From Climacium dendroides (taxonomy: Eukaryota; Streptophyta; Bryopsida; Hypnales; Climaciaceae): 64,000 nt of DNA. The position numbers and the translations under genes are program-made. A model generated the notes under the pieces. The model searched no databases. It was not told the origin of the DNA and saw only the letters and a program-made list of their open reading frames with translations. Positions 11,407 through 23,200 of the stretch are shown one piece after another (position 1 is the first letter of the stretch; the number at the start of each line of letters is the position of its first letter). The stretch spans positions 7,564,001 through 7,628,000 of the forward strand of contig OX467090.1 in the NCBI GenBank assembly GCA_950106755.1, given 5' to 3'.

Positions 11407-14400
11407 CTACAACACATGTTCTGCTGATTGTATCAATTCGATTTCTCCTTCTTCAATTGCCTCTATCTCTTTGTTAACATGTTGCTCCACAATTGGAGTT
11501 AATGGAGGTGGAGAGGCATATTCCAATGCCCTGTCCACCATAGCACTTGCAACAGGCGTTGATACCCCCTCTGTCAAAATTGGTGATCCAATTGTTCCTT
11601 CAAAGACAGAAACAATGCGTTCGTAATAGTAAGACCCTTCATTTCCCATTCGAATATATTTTATGTGGTCCTTATCATAATAATATCCATCTTCACCCAA
11701 AGTGAAGCTCTCCAAATTCTGATTGTTGAATGCTAATAATGCTGATATCGGTTCTGATGTTGTAAATATTTCTTCCACTTCTTCAGACTCCATTCCAGCA
11801 TTTGTGGCTACTGCAATGCATTCCATCTCTGCACCTTGAACTCCAACATCCGCATCTACCAATATACCTTCTAGTTGTCCAACCTGAACAACAACATCTG
11901 CTGGTGTTGAAGTATTATCTACTTCTCCTCCTTGAACTTCAATATTCGTTCGCGTTGTTGTATTTTTTGCTCCTATACCTTGAACTCCCATTTCCGTTCT
12001 TGTTGGTGAATTCTGGAGTTTTGCACCTTCAACTCCAACATCTTTTGCTTCTGTATTGTCAACATCTCTATTAAATTGTGAAGGAGCATAATCAGGGTCT
12101 TCTTCCACTTCCAATAAGTCTGTTTGGTCTCCATGTGCATCACTTCCTACATCAGTGTCAACTGAACCCAAACTTCATCCACCACTAGGTAAATCATCAG
12201 AGTGCATTTGCTCTGAATCTGTATCACCTCCACTTGATGAAGAAGCTCCAGAGTCAACTGCAATTTCTTTGCCTTTTTGTTTTTTCTGTTGCCTCTTTTG
12301 AAACCTTCTTCTTCCATCCGATGAGTCGCTAGATGATCGCAGTATCCTTTCCTGTCTACCACGTGGAATTCTTGTATTTTTTATAGGAAGATCATCACTA
12401 GGTGATTCGCCTCCCGTATTCAATACTTGTGCATATCTTCTATCAGCTGCCCTGCGCTCACTATTTAACATCACCATTTTCTCTCCATACATCACCTGCA
12501 ATGTATTGTATACGAATTGCGTACGGGTTGTTCCACCTTCTATGATGATAATTTCGTTGCCCACAAAACCAGTCTCCAAAATTCCAGGCACGGCCACTGT
12601 AATGCCCATTGTTACCAATCCCCATTTCTGTGGTAGATACATTTGGACCATCCTCTTCAACTCCATTGGTGTCCTCTCTAATTTGTCTACTACTCGCGGC
12701 ATTACATCTGCACTCCATGAGTCCCAGAAAATCACATCTAGACAATTTGAAGTACGAGGTAGATTTTCCATAGGTCCACTTTCTCTTGGATACTGCAAAA
12801 CAATGACAATGTCTCCCACTGCTTGCACGCTACGTTGACGTTGCCCTCCATGATGTAGATCATGCACATATGATGCAATAGTTTGTGGTTCAAAAATCCA
12901 TTTACCCTTCAAGCAATGACAGTTGTTTGGTAAGGCCATCATCGACTGCATTGCTTCGTCAAATTCCATACTTGGAGGGAATAAAAAAATTGCTGTCCAC
13001 CGTACAATGGAAGACATCCAATTCTGAAGTTGCGTTACAACTTTGCTATAGTCCTCATTTGACCATTCCTCGTCTTCTCCTCTTGAACCTCCTCGTCTAC
13101 AATCGAAAACCCATAGATATGGTTTTCCAAGTTCAACATAAGCATCTTCAAAGAACCCTCCTCTACACCTCACATGGATTGTTTTTTCTGTCATTTGATC
13201 TTCAACGATGCCAACTGCGACTTGCCAATCCCATCGAGCATTTGACACATCCTCCACATCTCGGCTGTAGCCTGCAAAACCTCTTCGTCCCGCTCTAATG
13301 TCTGTAAAGTGTTGTTTAACAAATGGTGGAATTAAATGATCAAAACTTCTCAACGATTGAACTGTTTTCACCGATGGCGCACACCATAATGTCTTAGATT
13401 CAACATTCAATGTCTTCCCCATTAGAGTGAACTGTTTCCCACCCTCATCTCCAAACCGACTCGCATCTATGGCCATGAACTCATCCATAGACAATGGTTT
13501 CTCATCCCCTGCTTCTACCATTAAAAAATGGATTTGGTTCCTCACTGCATTTTTCCGTTGCAATCGATCCACGGCATATGCAACAGTTCCTTTGGGGGGA
13601 TTATTAAACTTTGCATTGTCGAAATAGTATTGCTGTGAAGGTCGCTTTCCATCAACCACGTCCTTGGCAGCCATTTGTTTCACAACATGCAAATAAACCT
13701 CTTTAGAGACTCTGCTTAAAGGCCTAAACCATGACTTCTCCATCCTTTTCCTCCTCGGGTTCTTATCCAAAGTGATGTCCAAGTTCTGCTCCTTCGCCAA
13801 TTTTTTCCACTGATCCTCTGATCTTTTGTTGAAAAATAACTTTCCATCTTCATAATCTTTGCAGACCTGCAAAATTGCCTCATATGCTTCGTCATCCTCA
13901 TTCCATGCATGTCGTGTGTACTCTAACATTCTCTTTGAAAGCTCCGTCAATGACATATTTTGCGGTAAATCTTGAGTTCAATGCAATGCAGTCGCTGCCA
14001 TTGTTAAGGCCTTAGCTCTGTAAACATCATCAAGTCGAGCAACAGAACTGGGACTTCCACAGGCTCTCCAAATTTCTCGTAGCTTGATCAAATTTTCGTA
14101 ATATGTGGTAAAGAATTTGCGGTTGAATTCCCTTGCATTGATTCGAACCGACGCTTCTATATAGAACTGGGGATTGTTGTAGACCACAAACTTTGCTTTC
14201 CGTCTTGCAAAATGCATAAAGTATTCTTCTTCTGACATGCTACCATCTTCATGTTCTTTTTGAGCTCGTTTACAAGCAGCAACAATATGTTGTCCATCCA
14301 CTGGTTCCCACACAATGTTTTTTTGTAACCATTCGGTCCTCACTGTAATCCTGGATGTACCTGGATCAGCTTGGCAATGTGTTAAAAACGCTACCTCAAA

Positions 14401-16032
14401 TTCCCGTGCAGCACCTTCATGACTAAAAGGTATTTGCACCTTCTCCATCTCCCCTTCGTCATTGGTTCTCTCATATTGATATGCAATGGGGCGTAGTGTT
14501 ATTGCACTAACCCCATCAGCTTCAAATCCCTTCAGACGTTCATACATCTCATGAACTCGCCAATCCATTAACGTCCTATGGTTTGTCTCTGCATTTGTTA
14601 CGTTATGAATACTATCAATGTTTGCATTGAAAACCATATCATGTCCCCATATGTACCCAGCCTTGTACTCAATCTCTGTAGGAAAAACCACTTGTGCTTT
14701 GGTAGAACTTTTTAGTATAATGTTTGTACGTGCAAGCTCAGAATCATCATCCATTTCTTGTCCACCGTCATTTCCTTGTATTGGACGTCCTTCCATCTCT
14801 ACTCTTTGTTGATGTCTTCGAACTGCAGTACGAGTACGGATGTTTCGATCTTCTTCAATTGGTGTTCTTGTAGTGTGAAGTGTTTGTTGTTCTTCTATGA
14901 TGTCATTTGTAACAAATTGATGTTCACCTCTACTTCCACCATTTCCTCCACGACCACCACGTGTTCTAAGACCACCACGTCCTCCACGTCCTCCACGACC
15001 AGTACGTCCTGTACCAATAACACGTCCTCTAGCCGTAATTGATTTTCCGGCGTTAATATTGGACATTCTTATCTTTGATCTGTATAGGCGACTTCCTGAG
15101 CCACGTCTTAGACCTCTAGATCCTGATTCTCCTTCTGTGACACCTCTTTCATTTTGAACCTCCATTTCAATTTCATGTCCAACAATTGTTTCATCTTCAT
15201 GTGGTACATTTCTGTCGGTTGCCATTTGATCGAGTTGCATTGACTCCTCTCCAATTTCCATTTGCCTAGATGCTGGAAAAACTGGTGCACTCCCTTGCAG
15301 TAGTGCTTCGTCATCTCTTTCAGTATCATTTACCCTTAAAGATTCCATTTCAATATTTGTTGTTGCAGATACAATACGCTGGCGTTGTGCTCTTGGTCTT
15401 TCAGAAGCACCCCTTTGTTCTAAAGGCTCTGCATATCCTTCTTCAACAACAATGCGCTTGCGGTTCCTTTCAGACACCGGAATCCAATTTTCTTGTACAG
15501 GAGCTGCATAAAGTCTGTACAAATCGTCTGTATCCTCGGGTTCTCTAGGCGGAGGTCGTTCTTCAGCAGCAACTGGGTCAATATTTTGAAGTTCCTCATA
15601 CCTTCGAATCTCTATATATATTGATCGTGCTCGAAATAATTGCTCAGGAGTTGAATCTTTGAATTTTTTAATGCAAGCTTCTCTTCGATCCTTCAATGCA
15701 TGAGGCATGGCTTTCCAGTAAGTCACCAGTGTCTTCAAACCATGTATAGGTGAAAGCACTAACAGGAGTTCTGGTGGAATAGGTGCCATCATGAGCTTCT
15801 TCCTCAGCTTATACTTCTCGTAGACCGTTTCAGTATTGGTTATTGAGATAGTCAGTCCTCCATCAGCAGTTCCGGCGATCGACTCTATGCCTCCATATAA
15901 AGTACCCAAAGGAGCCCAATATTTCCCTTCTTCAATTGGAAAATCTGTGATCCACAAATTGGGCTTCTCCATATTGTTCGCCTCTATCCACCATCCATGT
16001 TCCAACCACTTGAAATGCACCTTAGGTGCCAT
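11407..16032 (-). pseudogene. Broken 1,540-codon gene: ParB-like plus degenerate DNA-methyltransferase-like protein
   Basis: One intronless reading frame runs from ATG at 16032 to the stop at about 11407, interrupted only by TGA at 13978-13980 and TGA at 12175-12177. The three pieces (684, 593 and 254 codons) are in the same frame. Piece 1 has a Trp-rich start, an Arg/Gly-rich RGG tract (about residues 330-370) and, near residues 570-620, VDGQHIVAACK followed by KFVVYN and SVRINAREFN, resembling the ParB N-terminal fold (typically vDGhHRlaAak). Piece 2 resembles class-beta DNA methyltransferases: YLWVFDCRRG (about residue 283) sits where DPPY would be, followed by EEWSNEDY; then ERTPMELKRMVQMYL and WGLVTMGITVAVPG...GNEIIIIE (about 425-470) sit where the P-x-x-L, DPF-G-G-T and IGiE segments fall. 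The catalytic and SAM-binding residues are absent. Piece 3 is acidic with degenerate EVQG/GVQG repeats. Family placement is my inference. Lack of introns suggests a mobile-element gene. Confidence 0.5.
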
Positions 16033-17267
16033 AATGTCCTACACCTCAAAAGACAAACACTATTTTTTAATAAATAACACTTCTTTTTCAATGTATGTTC
16101 ACAATCTACTACTGTATATTTCCAATTATTTTTCTACCTTTCAAAATCCAAATGTAATTCCTTCAAACACAATATAATAATAATGCAATCCTTGTTGTTT
16201 TCATATATTATTGAAGACAAATTTTAACAATTAAAACTGTAAGTTACTTTTCCATATGAATATTTTTGATTGGGAACTTTAACATTTCTTGCAACATATG
16301 TATTGGTCAAGCAGAACACATAGAGAACACAAACTTCAGCGCACGCATTAGTTGCATACCACCAGAACAAAATAAATGTAAAATATTTAAAATACCATTT
16401 TGAAAACAAAAAATGACTTCATGTACCAAAATACATTCAAACAATCCATTTACGCATGTTGAATGGATACAACTTGTCCATTAATTAATATTAAAAAACT
16501 AATTGCCATTGTTGTACCAGGAAGTCCTTCAATTAATTCTCAATCTTCAATCATAAAGAAACTAACAGAAAAATGTGTTCACTTGTGAATTTCCAAAGTC
16601 CATTCCAAAATGAACCGTCCTTTCATTATATTCTAATATAGCGCATGTACGGAAGCATTGTCTATTTCTTCATCCTGTACTTCTTTCAAAGCATCATTAT
16701 AGATACGCTTACAAGTTCTACCATTTCTTTTCTTCTCTTTGTCCTGCACTAACGATATGGAAAAGACGTACAACATTATTTATGTGTGGCAACATTTGGA
16801 TTGATAGAAAATCAAATGTCATTGTATCTTTTCTATAAGAATTCCGTCTACATTTCAAACCAAATGAAAAACAACGTATGCAAGTATACATCACAATTTG
16901 ATGTTATGCAAACAATTTTGAAAAGCCAAAATTATTTAAAAAACAATTAGTGGTCTTTTTCATTGTGCACACATCACATATCAATAATGAAGTTGTCATC
17001 CACAATGTAGTAATTTCTCTACAGACTTTTCCTTCTCTTTATTTTCCATAAAAAAACCTCCCTTACTTCCCATCATTTTATACCAATTTATTTTTTTTCA
17101 ATGCAAATAACTAAAAATTAATGACCTTCCTTCCTATTAAGATATAGTATTGAGCTTATGTATTTAGTATTCTTATGAGTCATACAATGCATGTCTTCAT
17201 TCCAGTGATATTTAACACATTTTCACTAAAAGATGAGGATGTACATTCATCTTAATCAAAAAGCTTC
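16033..17267. other. 5' flank of the broken minus-strand gene, AT-rich
   Basis: Presumed upstream sequence of the 11.4-16.0 kb frame. I see no further exon or recognisable promoter motif. Confidence 0.4.
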
Positions 17268-17850
17268 TGAACCCAAAAGTCCCATTCTCCCTAAAGGGGA
17301 CAGAATGAATTTAGGATAGGCTACTATAACCTCAAGTTATACTAAAACTTCTTGAAACTTTTTCATAGTCTAGGAAAAATTCAAAGCTTTCCAACAATAC
17401 AATTTTTAATTCAGTTGGTGCCTGGAAGCTAAAGAAGTGTCACTATAACCTTAGAACGAGGGAGAGATGACAACACCAAAAAAAATATTGAAATAAATTG
17501 TGAAATTTTATTTTCATTGGACATTAAATTTTTGGTAAATGAAAAACTTTGATTCATTCCATTTGGATTGGACATGTGAAAGTTATGAATCTTGTTTTTT
17601 GGGTGGACAATCATGGCAACTTCTGAAGAGAAATTAGTTTCTGTCACTTTCAATGGCAATATATTTCTATCATTACAGTCGTAATTCACAAAAATAAATC
17701 ACACTTTATCTAAGACAAGTGTACAACAAGATTGTACGGTTACATTAGAAAATATATTTTCCAAGATCAATTTTGTGCAAAACTGTACTAGAAGTTTTAA
17801 TTTTCACTGATTTTGCTAAGAAAAGGGCTAGGGCACTTTAGGGATTCATA
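17268..17850. mobile_element. Possible decayed MITE related to the TTAA group
   Basis: Left end TGAACCCAAAAGTCCCATTC (17268 on) and right end GGGCACTTTAGGGATTCAT (to about 17849) are weakly inverted. Internally it shares AAGATTGTACGGTT with the element at 4043-5001. TTAA flanks are not preserved. Confidence 0.3.
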
Positions 17851-20096
17851 AGAAAATGTTTCATCTCTCATTTCTTCTTTCAAAAAAATCATTGGTACTT
17901 ATTTATGATGGTTTATGAAAAGTTTTCGTTAGACATTTTGTTTTCAGTACAGTCCATTTCCGGTGTTACTGAAGTACATAATTAAGTTAAGTAATTGCAT
18001 TTACATACCTTCTTGTAGTGCACTACTGAATTCTAAATCCGCATATTGCCAAACATACAACTCGGCATAAGTCATATATCTCTTCATTTCAATTTTTAAA
18101 AAATTCCTAATTTACTTGTTTGTATACTAATTACTCTTGGATAAATTAAATTTTCTACAATTCTAACAATTAATTATACATTATTTTTCCAATTAACTTG
18201 TTTGCAATCTACAGTGGTCCTTGTTAAGAATATTTATAGCACTTAAACTTTCATTTACACAAAAATATGACTAAACATATTGATTAGGGCATACTTTACA
18301 TAGAAAATCAAGTAACATTAATAGGTGATCATGGGAATGCAAGCGTACAAGCCTTCAGCAAATGTATAAGTGAACACTCTGAAACCATTCAAGGAACTGA
18401 AACTACAGTGCAGGTTTTAGGTACATAATTACACTACAATCGCAAAGGTTTCAAAAAAAAATTACAAACACCTATAACATGGATGTATAGATTTCTGTAC
18501 TTCTACATTCATGATTTCAGTCTCACAAAATAATTGCATGTGAAATGTTAATATATTGAAATACAAACTATCGTAAGTACATGTAATTTTCAATGTTTTC
18601 ACAAATCTAGCTTCATAGATTCTGCCTCTCCCCCCAAATATATTAAAAGTAGTCATAATGAAAGAAGTTTTCTATTACAAATCTATTGTCAGCAATTACA
18701 ATTCTAAAAATTTTGCATAGAAGTTCATTCCCCCCAATGTGAAATATCCAGAAATACTACTTGAATTCAAACAAGAGAAAACCAAAACTCAAAGAAAATT
18801 TCCTTCTTCAGAACTATTCTCATTTTCACAATAACACGAACACTATAATAGAAAAAAAAAGACATTCGCATATTTTTACTTGTACACTTACCAATGAAAC
18901 AGAAATTCTGTAAATACATAATAAGGCTGTGTTCACTATAATTGATAATCAAGCTCCAACACTCACAGACTCCAATATGTGATTTCTTTTTCCTTCATGC
19001 ACCTGCGACAACAAAATGCGTAATTAACATTTTTAGTAATTATTTCCTTTCAATGTATTTCATAAAATGGAAAACAAAAAAAGAAGCAATGACTCTCTTT
19101 TACAAACACTCAATCATGTTTTGAAATGAAAAATGTTAAACATTTCATGTATTTAGCAATTTTCTTTTTAATGACTACTAAGAATTTAAGTTAATATACT
19201 ATAAATTAATTTCAACAAATTCTACCTCAATTGTAAAAGTCATTTTCAAACATTTACTAAATAGTGCTCTGCCTCTTCATAACTTTTGTATGGAATATTG
19301 AAATACTATAGTGTGTACTAATAAATAGAATACTGAAATTGAAAGATCATTAGCTCGCGGTAGAATGTTTCAAACCCATTCACAACACATGGTCAAATCC
19401 AATGACTTCAGAAATGAGCAAAAGAAATAAAGCATTTCTTTTGAATTCATCAAACTGTAAAGGATTATGTTCATCAATGTGCATCAATCACTTAGGTTTC
19501 AAGCATCATGATCTATTGATTTTGATTCTTGAAATTAGAATAGGTTGTTCATATATACCACTTTCTATTCTTATGAACCTCGTAGAAGTTGACCAAGCCT
19601 AATAATTGAATTGTATCTATGAAATTTATTCAACTAGGATTGGTCTTCTAACGAAGGTACTGTAACTAGTTGAAAGGTTGCACATTTTTCACTCCTACAA
19701 AGACATTCCTAGTGCATAATATTGTAATTCAACTTTACAACAAAAACATAGTGCTACCAAATGAATGCTGCAATACAACAATGGTTTACATAATCCACTA
19801 AAGCTACAACGTACAAAGTGTGTTGAAATGAAAGTCTAGCAATACGGAAGCCACAATGCATGTGAGGTATACTAAAAGGCAGAAGTTACATACTCTATTT
19901 AAGTGAGAACTCATGTCTTACTACACTCTTGGTAGTGTCCTTAAGTGAAATGCTTTAAATTTCAAACTTGTGACCATAACATAGTACGCTCTCAAATCGA
20001 AGAACCTCTAAAATTGCCCACATCTTTAAAATTCACATTGTGCAATCATGTTGCTTTCTCGTAGCCTTTTACAATGTAGAAATCTTTTAGATTTTA
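17851..20096. other. AT-rich spacer, nothing recognised
   Basis: Only short frames and low-complexity sequence. No repeat structure, exon or RNA gene was seen. Confidence 0.4.
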
Positions 20097-20275
20097 GGAA
20101 GTGGGCAATTGTAGAGCACTACATCCTTTTAAATTCAGAATTGTATAACTAATTCCACAGATGTCCATAAATTATGTATAGATTTCAAGAGGTGGGCAAT
20201 TTTAGAGCCCTATATCCTTTTAACTTCAAAATTGTATAACTATATGCCTAAGAGGTCCATAAATTATGAAACGAC
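20097..20275. repeat. Tandem duplication, period about 91 bp
   Basis: GTGGGCAATTkTAGAGC and the following ATCCTTTTAAmTTCA, ATTGTATAACTA and GTCCATAAATTATG phrases occur twice (20101 and 20192). Confidence 0.7.
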
Positions 20276-20442
20276 TTAGTTTACATCTCAATTCAACTTC
20301 TCTTCAAATAGAATTTACCAAAAATTAATTTATGAAGCTTCTCATTCCCAAAAATAATTTTCAGCTCCACGGTGGTCAAATTCTGGCCCTGTTACCTTAT
20401 TCCTCCCCAAACCCCAATAATGTCTTCTCTCAGAAGTCACAG

Positions 20443-20543
20443 TTGGCGTTGGACTGTATTCTTTCTAGGTCCTGTTGTTGTAGACTGCTTTGTTGACGTT
20501 GGAATGTACTCTTTCCAAGTCTTGCTGTCGTAGACTGCTTTGC
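20443..20543. repeat. Tandem duplication, period about 50 bp
   Basis: GTTGgmsTTGGAmTGTAyTCTTTC and TAGACTGCTTTG recur; the second phrase is at 20481 and 20531. Confidence 0.65.
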
Positions 20544-21022
20544 GGATACCTTGATCCAAAAACCCGAAGTCTTAGTTGCCGCAGAAGTCAGTGACAGCTC
20601 AAACCCTACTCATGCACTCCTACTTCGCTTCTATGAATTTTTTTTTTCAGCCGTTTTTGTATTTTCCTCTGGAAACACGTAGAAATAGTTTTCCGACGCT
20701 ACAACTTCTGTTCTGATACTGAATAGCTTGCGTCAAGTCCTTCAGCTTCATGCATAGCGACCATGCTACCCCTGAATTTTGCTTATCAATAATATGCTCG
20801 AGAAGTTACAAAATGCGCGCACGGCACTGGCCACTCCGTACTTGACATCACCTGATGCTCTGACTGCCGCAGAACGTGATTGTCTTCCTGCACTCTCAGC
20901 TAGACCACTGCTGCATCTGATTCCATAGATTAGGTTAGTCCTTCAAATCATCGCTGCCAAATTCGAAGTGTTTCCTTCGCTCCCGTTTCATTTTCCTCTG
21001 TCCCCTCCAAGACGTCGAATAG

Positions 21023-21310
21023 GTTGTTGAAGAAGAGATGAACCTACATGTCTATGTGGGCTTGTACCTTGTTCATGAAGCAGATCAAGCTTCCTGCTGA
21101 CACCGAGAACAGCAGTTCGGAAGGCAGATAGCTGAGAGGGAGGTTGTACCACCTATGCAACGAGGGGTCGGGTTGCTGAAGAAGAGCTAAACGTCCGTGT
21201 GGGCTTGCACCTTGTTCATGAAGCAGATCAAGCCTCCTGCAGAAACTGAGAACACCAGTTCGGAAGGCAGATAGTTGAGAGGGAGGTTGTGCCACATGTG
21301 CAACGAGGGG
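21023..21310. repeat. Tandem duplication, period 143 bp
   Basis: GTTCATGAAGCAGATCAAGC (21071 and 21214), CAGTTCGGAAGGCAGATAG and GAGAGGGAGGTTGT are each present twice in direct orientation with few mismatches, so the duplication is comparatively recent. It keeps a short minus-strand frame open (21044-21295), which is explained by the duplication. Confidence 0.8.
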
Positions 21311-22060
21311 TCCAAGCTGAAGAAAGAGCGGCTATATTCAGTCAGAGATCTTTGCATAACTGGAGCTCAGAGTCCTGAGCACGGAAACAAGATAACGTTC
21401 AAGTGAGTACTCGAACTTCAACAAATCCCTGCTTTTTCTCTCTTCCATAATTGAACAGTGTACAGGAGTTTGTTATAGGAAGTAAATGTATTCCATACCT
21501 GAAGTAGTACTTTGCACGAAGTCCCCGTTTACTGCCCTGAAGGTGGCACCTAGAAACTGAATCCCGGAATTCTACACCACCTGCAAAATTTTTTTACCAC
21601 ATCAACCTATCAAAAACAGCACAGTACTATGAAGAATCTCAAGCAGGGTCCTAAGCTAAGGAATGTATTCAGCCTTGCACGAAGAGGGCTCCAATACCAA
21701 AGCATTAAAATGCTTTGAAGGAATTGCTGAATTCATATGGTCTGCATACCTAATGAATTTTACCGTAGGAATCACTTTTAAAAATGCAGGCTTGGAGCTT
21801 ATGCGAAGGAGAACCAACAAAGGAAACTGAAGTTCGGAGCGAAACGGACGAGCTACACGGAGACTGCCGGAGATCTCGGGATGCAGGTAAGCTCATCGGA
21901 TAAGGTGACGAAATGATAAGGTGACCGACGTAGTGAGAGGTCCTGGCGATAAGGCTACCGCAAGTGACCGCTACCTAGATTTTCAGTCGTGGCACCAAGG
22001 CCGCCCATACTCATGTCAATTGAACTAACAATTTTTTTAATTTGAAAAATTGATTAAAAG

Positions 22061-22162
22061 GTGAATAGTGAACGTCCGCGGGTGCGGGCGTTCACTGTTC
22101 ATCTGAAATCGAAATTGAAGGTGAACAGTGAACGTCCGCACCCGCGGACGTTCACTATTCAT
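22061..22162. repeat. Strong hairpin: 42-bp inverted arms, 18-bp loop
   Basis: Arms 22061-22102 and 22121-22162 are near-perfect reverse complements, around an AT-rich loop. Each arm is itself partly self-complementary (GTGAACG...CGTTCAC). The arms are GC-rich (CCGCGGGTGCGGGCG) in an AT-rich setting. It could be a foldback element core, a small-RNA precursor or an extrusion-prone palindrome. No target-site duplication was identified. Confidence 0.8.
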
Positions 22163-22424
22163 CAAGAGAAAAAAACCTCGCCAGTACGTACTGCGATTTC
22201 GCAAGCTTAAAATTTTCATTTTCGGATTCTCAGTTTGTACCTGTGGATGGCAGCGAAGGACTGACAGATTTCTAATGCAATAATAAAACCCTAATTGGAA
22301 AAATGTCGAAGTTCGGTAGGCCAGACCACAAGAAATTACCTGTTCGCTGTGCTCGTAGATTCCAAAGAAGAAGTCGGAACCCTCTCTCTGTAAGCTAGGT
22401 CACAAGAGTTGAACTAAATGAAGC

Positions 22425-22705
22425 TTAGCAATGTCCAGTAAACCACTTACCTGCGATTGCATTCTTCATATACCCTTGATGAGCCCACCGCCTGTTCTTG
22501 CTCAACTCCAAGTAATTGTAGCCGACATTGCAGACGAAGCTTACGGCAATTCTGGACTTGTTGTCTACCGGCAGTTTGGAAAAGGGTTTCGCCTTCTTGT
22601 TGACGTAGTGCTTAAACTGCGGGTGACCTCGTCTACCAACATCTGCAAGAAGCCTCACTCTGCGCAACCTTTTGCCACCGTTGTCCGCGTTCAGGTTTGC
22701 ACCGA
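22425..22705 (-). pseudogene. Exon-like minus-strand frame, unknown protein or gene fragment
   Basis: The frame runs from a polypyrimidine-plus-AAG acceptor-like site (about 22710) through about 85 codons rich in Arg/Lys/Asn (for example RRGHPQFKHYVNKK, SRIAVSFVCNVGYNYL) to a consensus donor GCAG|GTAAGT near 22446. About 45 bases further on, a second exon-like frame (EGSDFFFGIYEHSEQ, about 22342-22386) sits between a CAGAGAG acceptor and a GTAATT donor and joins it in phase. No ATG was found for the 5' part; an alternative frame starting with METLFF ends at a stop. I do not recognise the family. It may be a remnant or a partial gene. Confidence 0.3.
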
Positions 22706-23200
22706 AGGCTTAAAAAAAACAATGTTTCCATCGCCAAAATGTCTTCGTCGTCTAAACCGAAAGCCAAGCTGGGCCGATGCAATGAACTGTGACCGAATGA
22801 ACAAAAGCACGGTAGGACCTACTGGAATTCTGAATCAGTGCAGTCGATGCTCCTCGATCGGCCACTGAATGAATAGTTCCGCGGGATACAAGTGGGCACT
22901 CCGCATTGAAGTGCAGAACAAGGTCTACAGATTATCTAAGAGACAAAAGGAAAAAAAATATGAAAGTAACCCAAAACCTAAAGTTGTTTCGCCGTGTTAT
23001 GGTCGACGATATTCACCTGCTCTGTTTGTAAGTCTCACACCTCGAAGGCCAGGGTTCAGGCATGAGGACCACCAAGTAACCGTTATCTGGTACGGTACTA
23101 CAGTAGGCCTAAGGTAGTCTGGTTTTGAAGCGACCATTTCAAGAGCTATTTGCCTTTTGGGAATGAACTCTTTGAAGAAAAATGGAATTGGCATTTAACC

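Larger units (their letters stand above)
20380..23200. other. GC-richer island with exon-like frames, identity unknown
   Basis: Base composition changes visibly here relative to the AT-rich DNA on both sides. Contents: a 50-bp tandem repeat (20443-20543), a 143-bp tandem duplication (21023-21310), a short frame with a donor at about 21784-21890 (plus strand, ATGCAG...GATGCAG|GTAAGC), a large hairpin (22061-22162), a telo-box-like AAACCCTAA at 22286-22294 and minus-strand exon-like frames (22425-22700). It may be a degenerate or captured host gene with its promoter. I do not recognise the product. Confidence 0.35.

Noticed and set aside
11407..13956. Programmed stop-codon readthrough or selenocysteine at the two TGA codons
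   Set aside because: The contexts (CAT TGA ACT and GGA TGA AGT) are not the known leaky CTA-type context, land plants lack selenocysteine insertion, and simple C-to-T decay explains both.
21044..21295. 83-codon minus-strand frame with an internally repeated protein segment
   Set aside because: The internal repeat is fully explained by the 143-bp DNA duplication; no family match.
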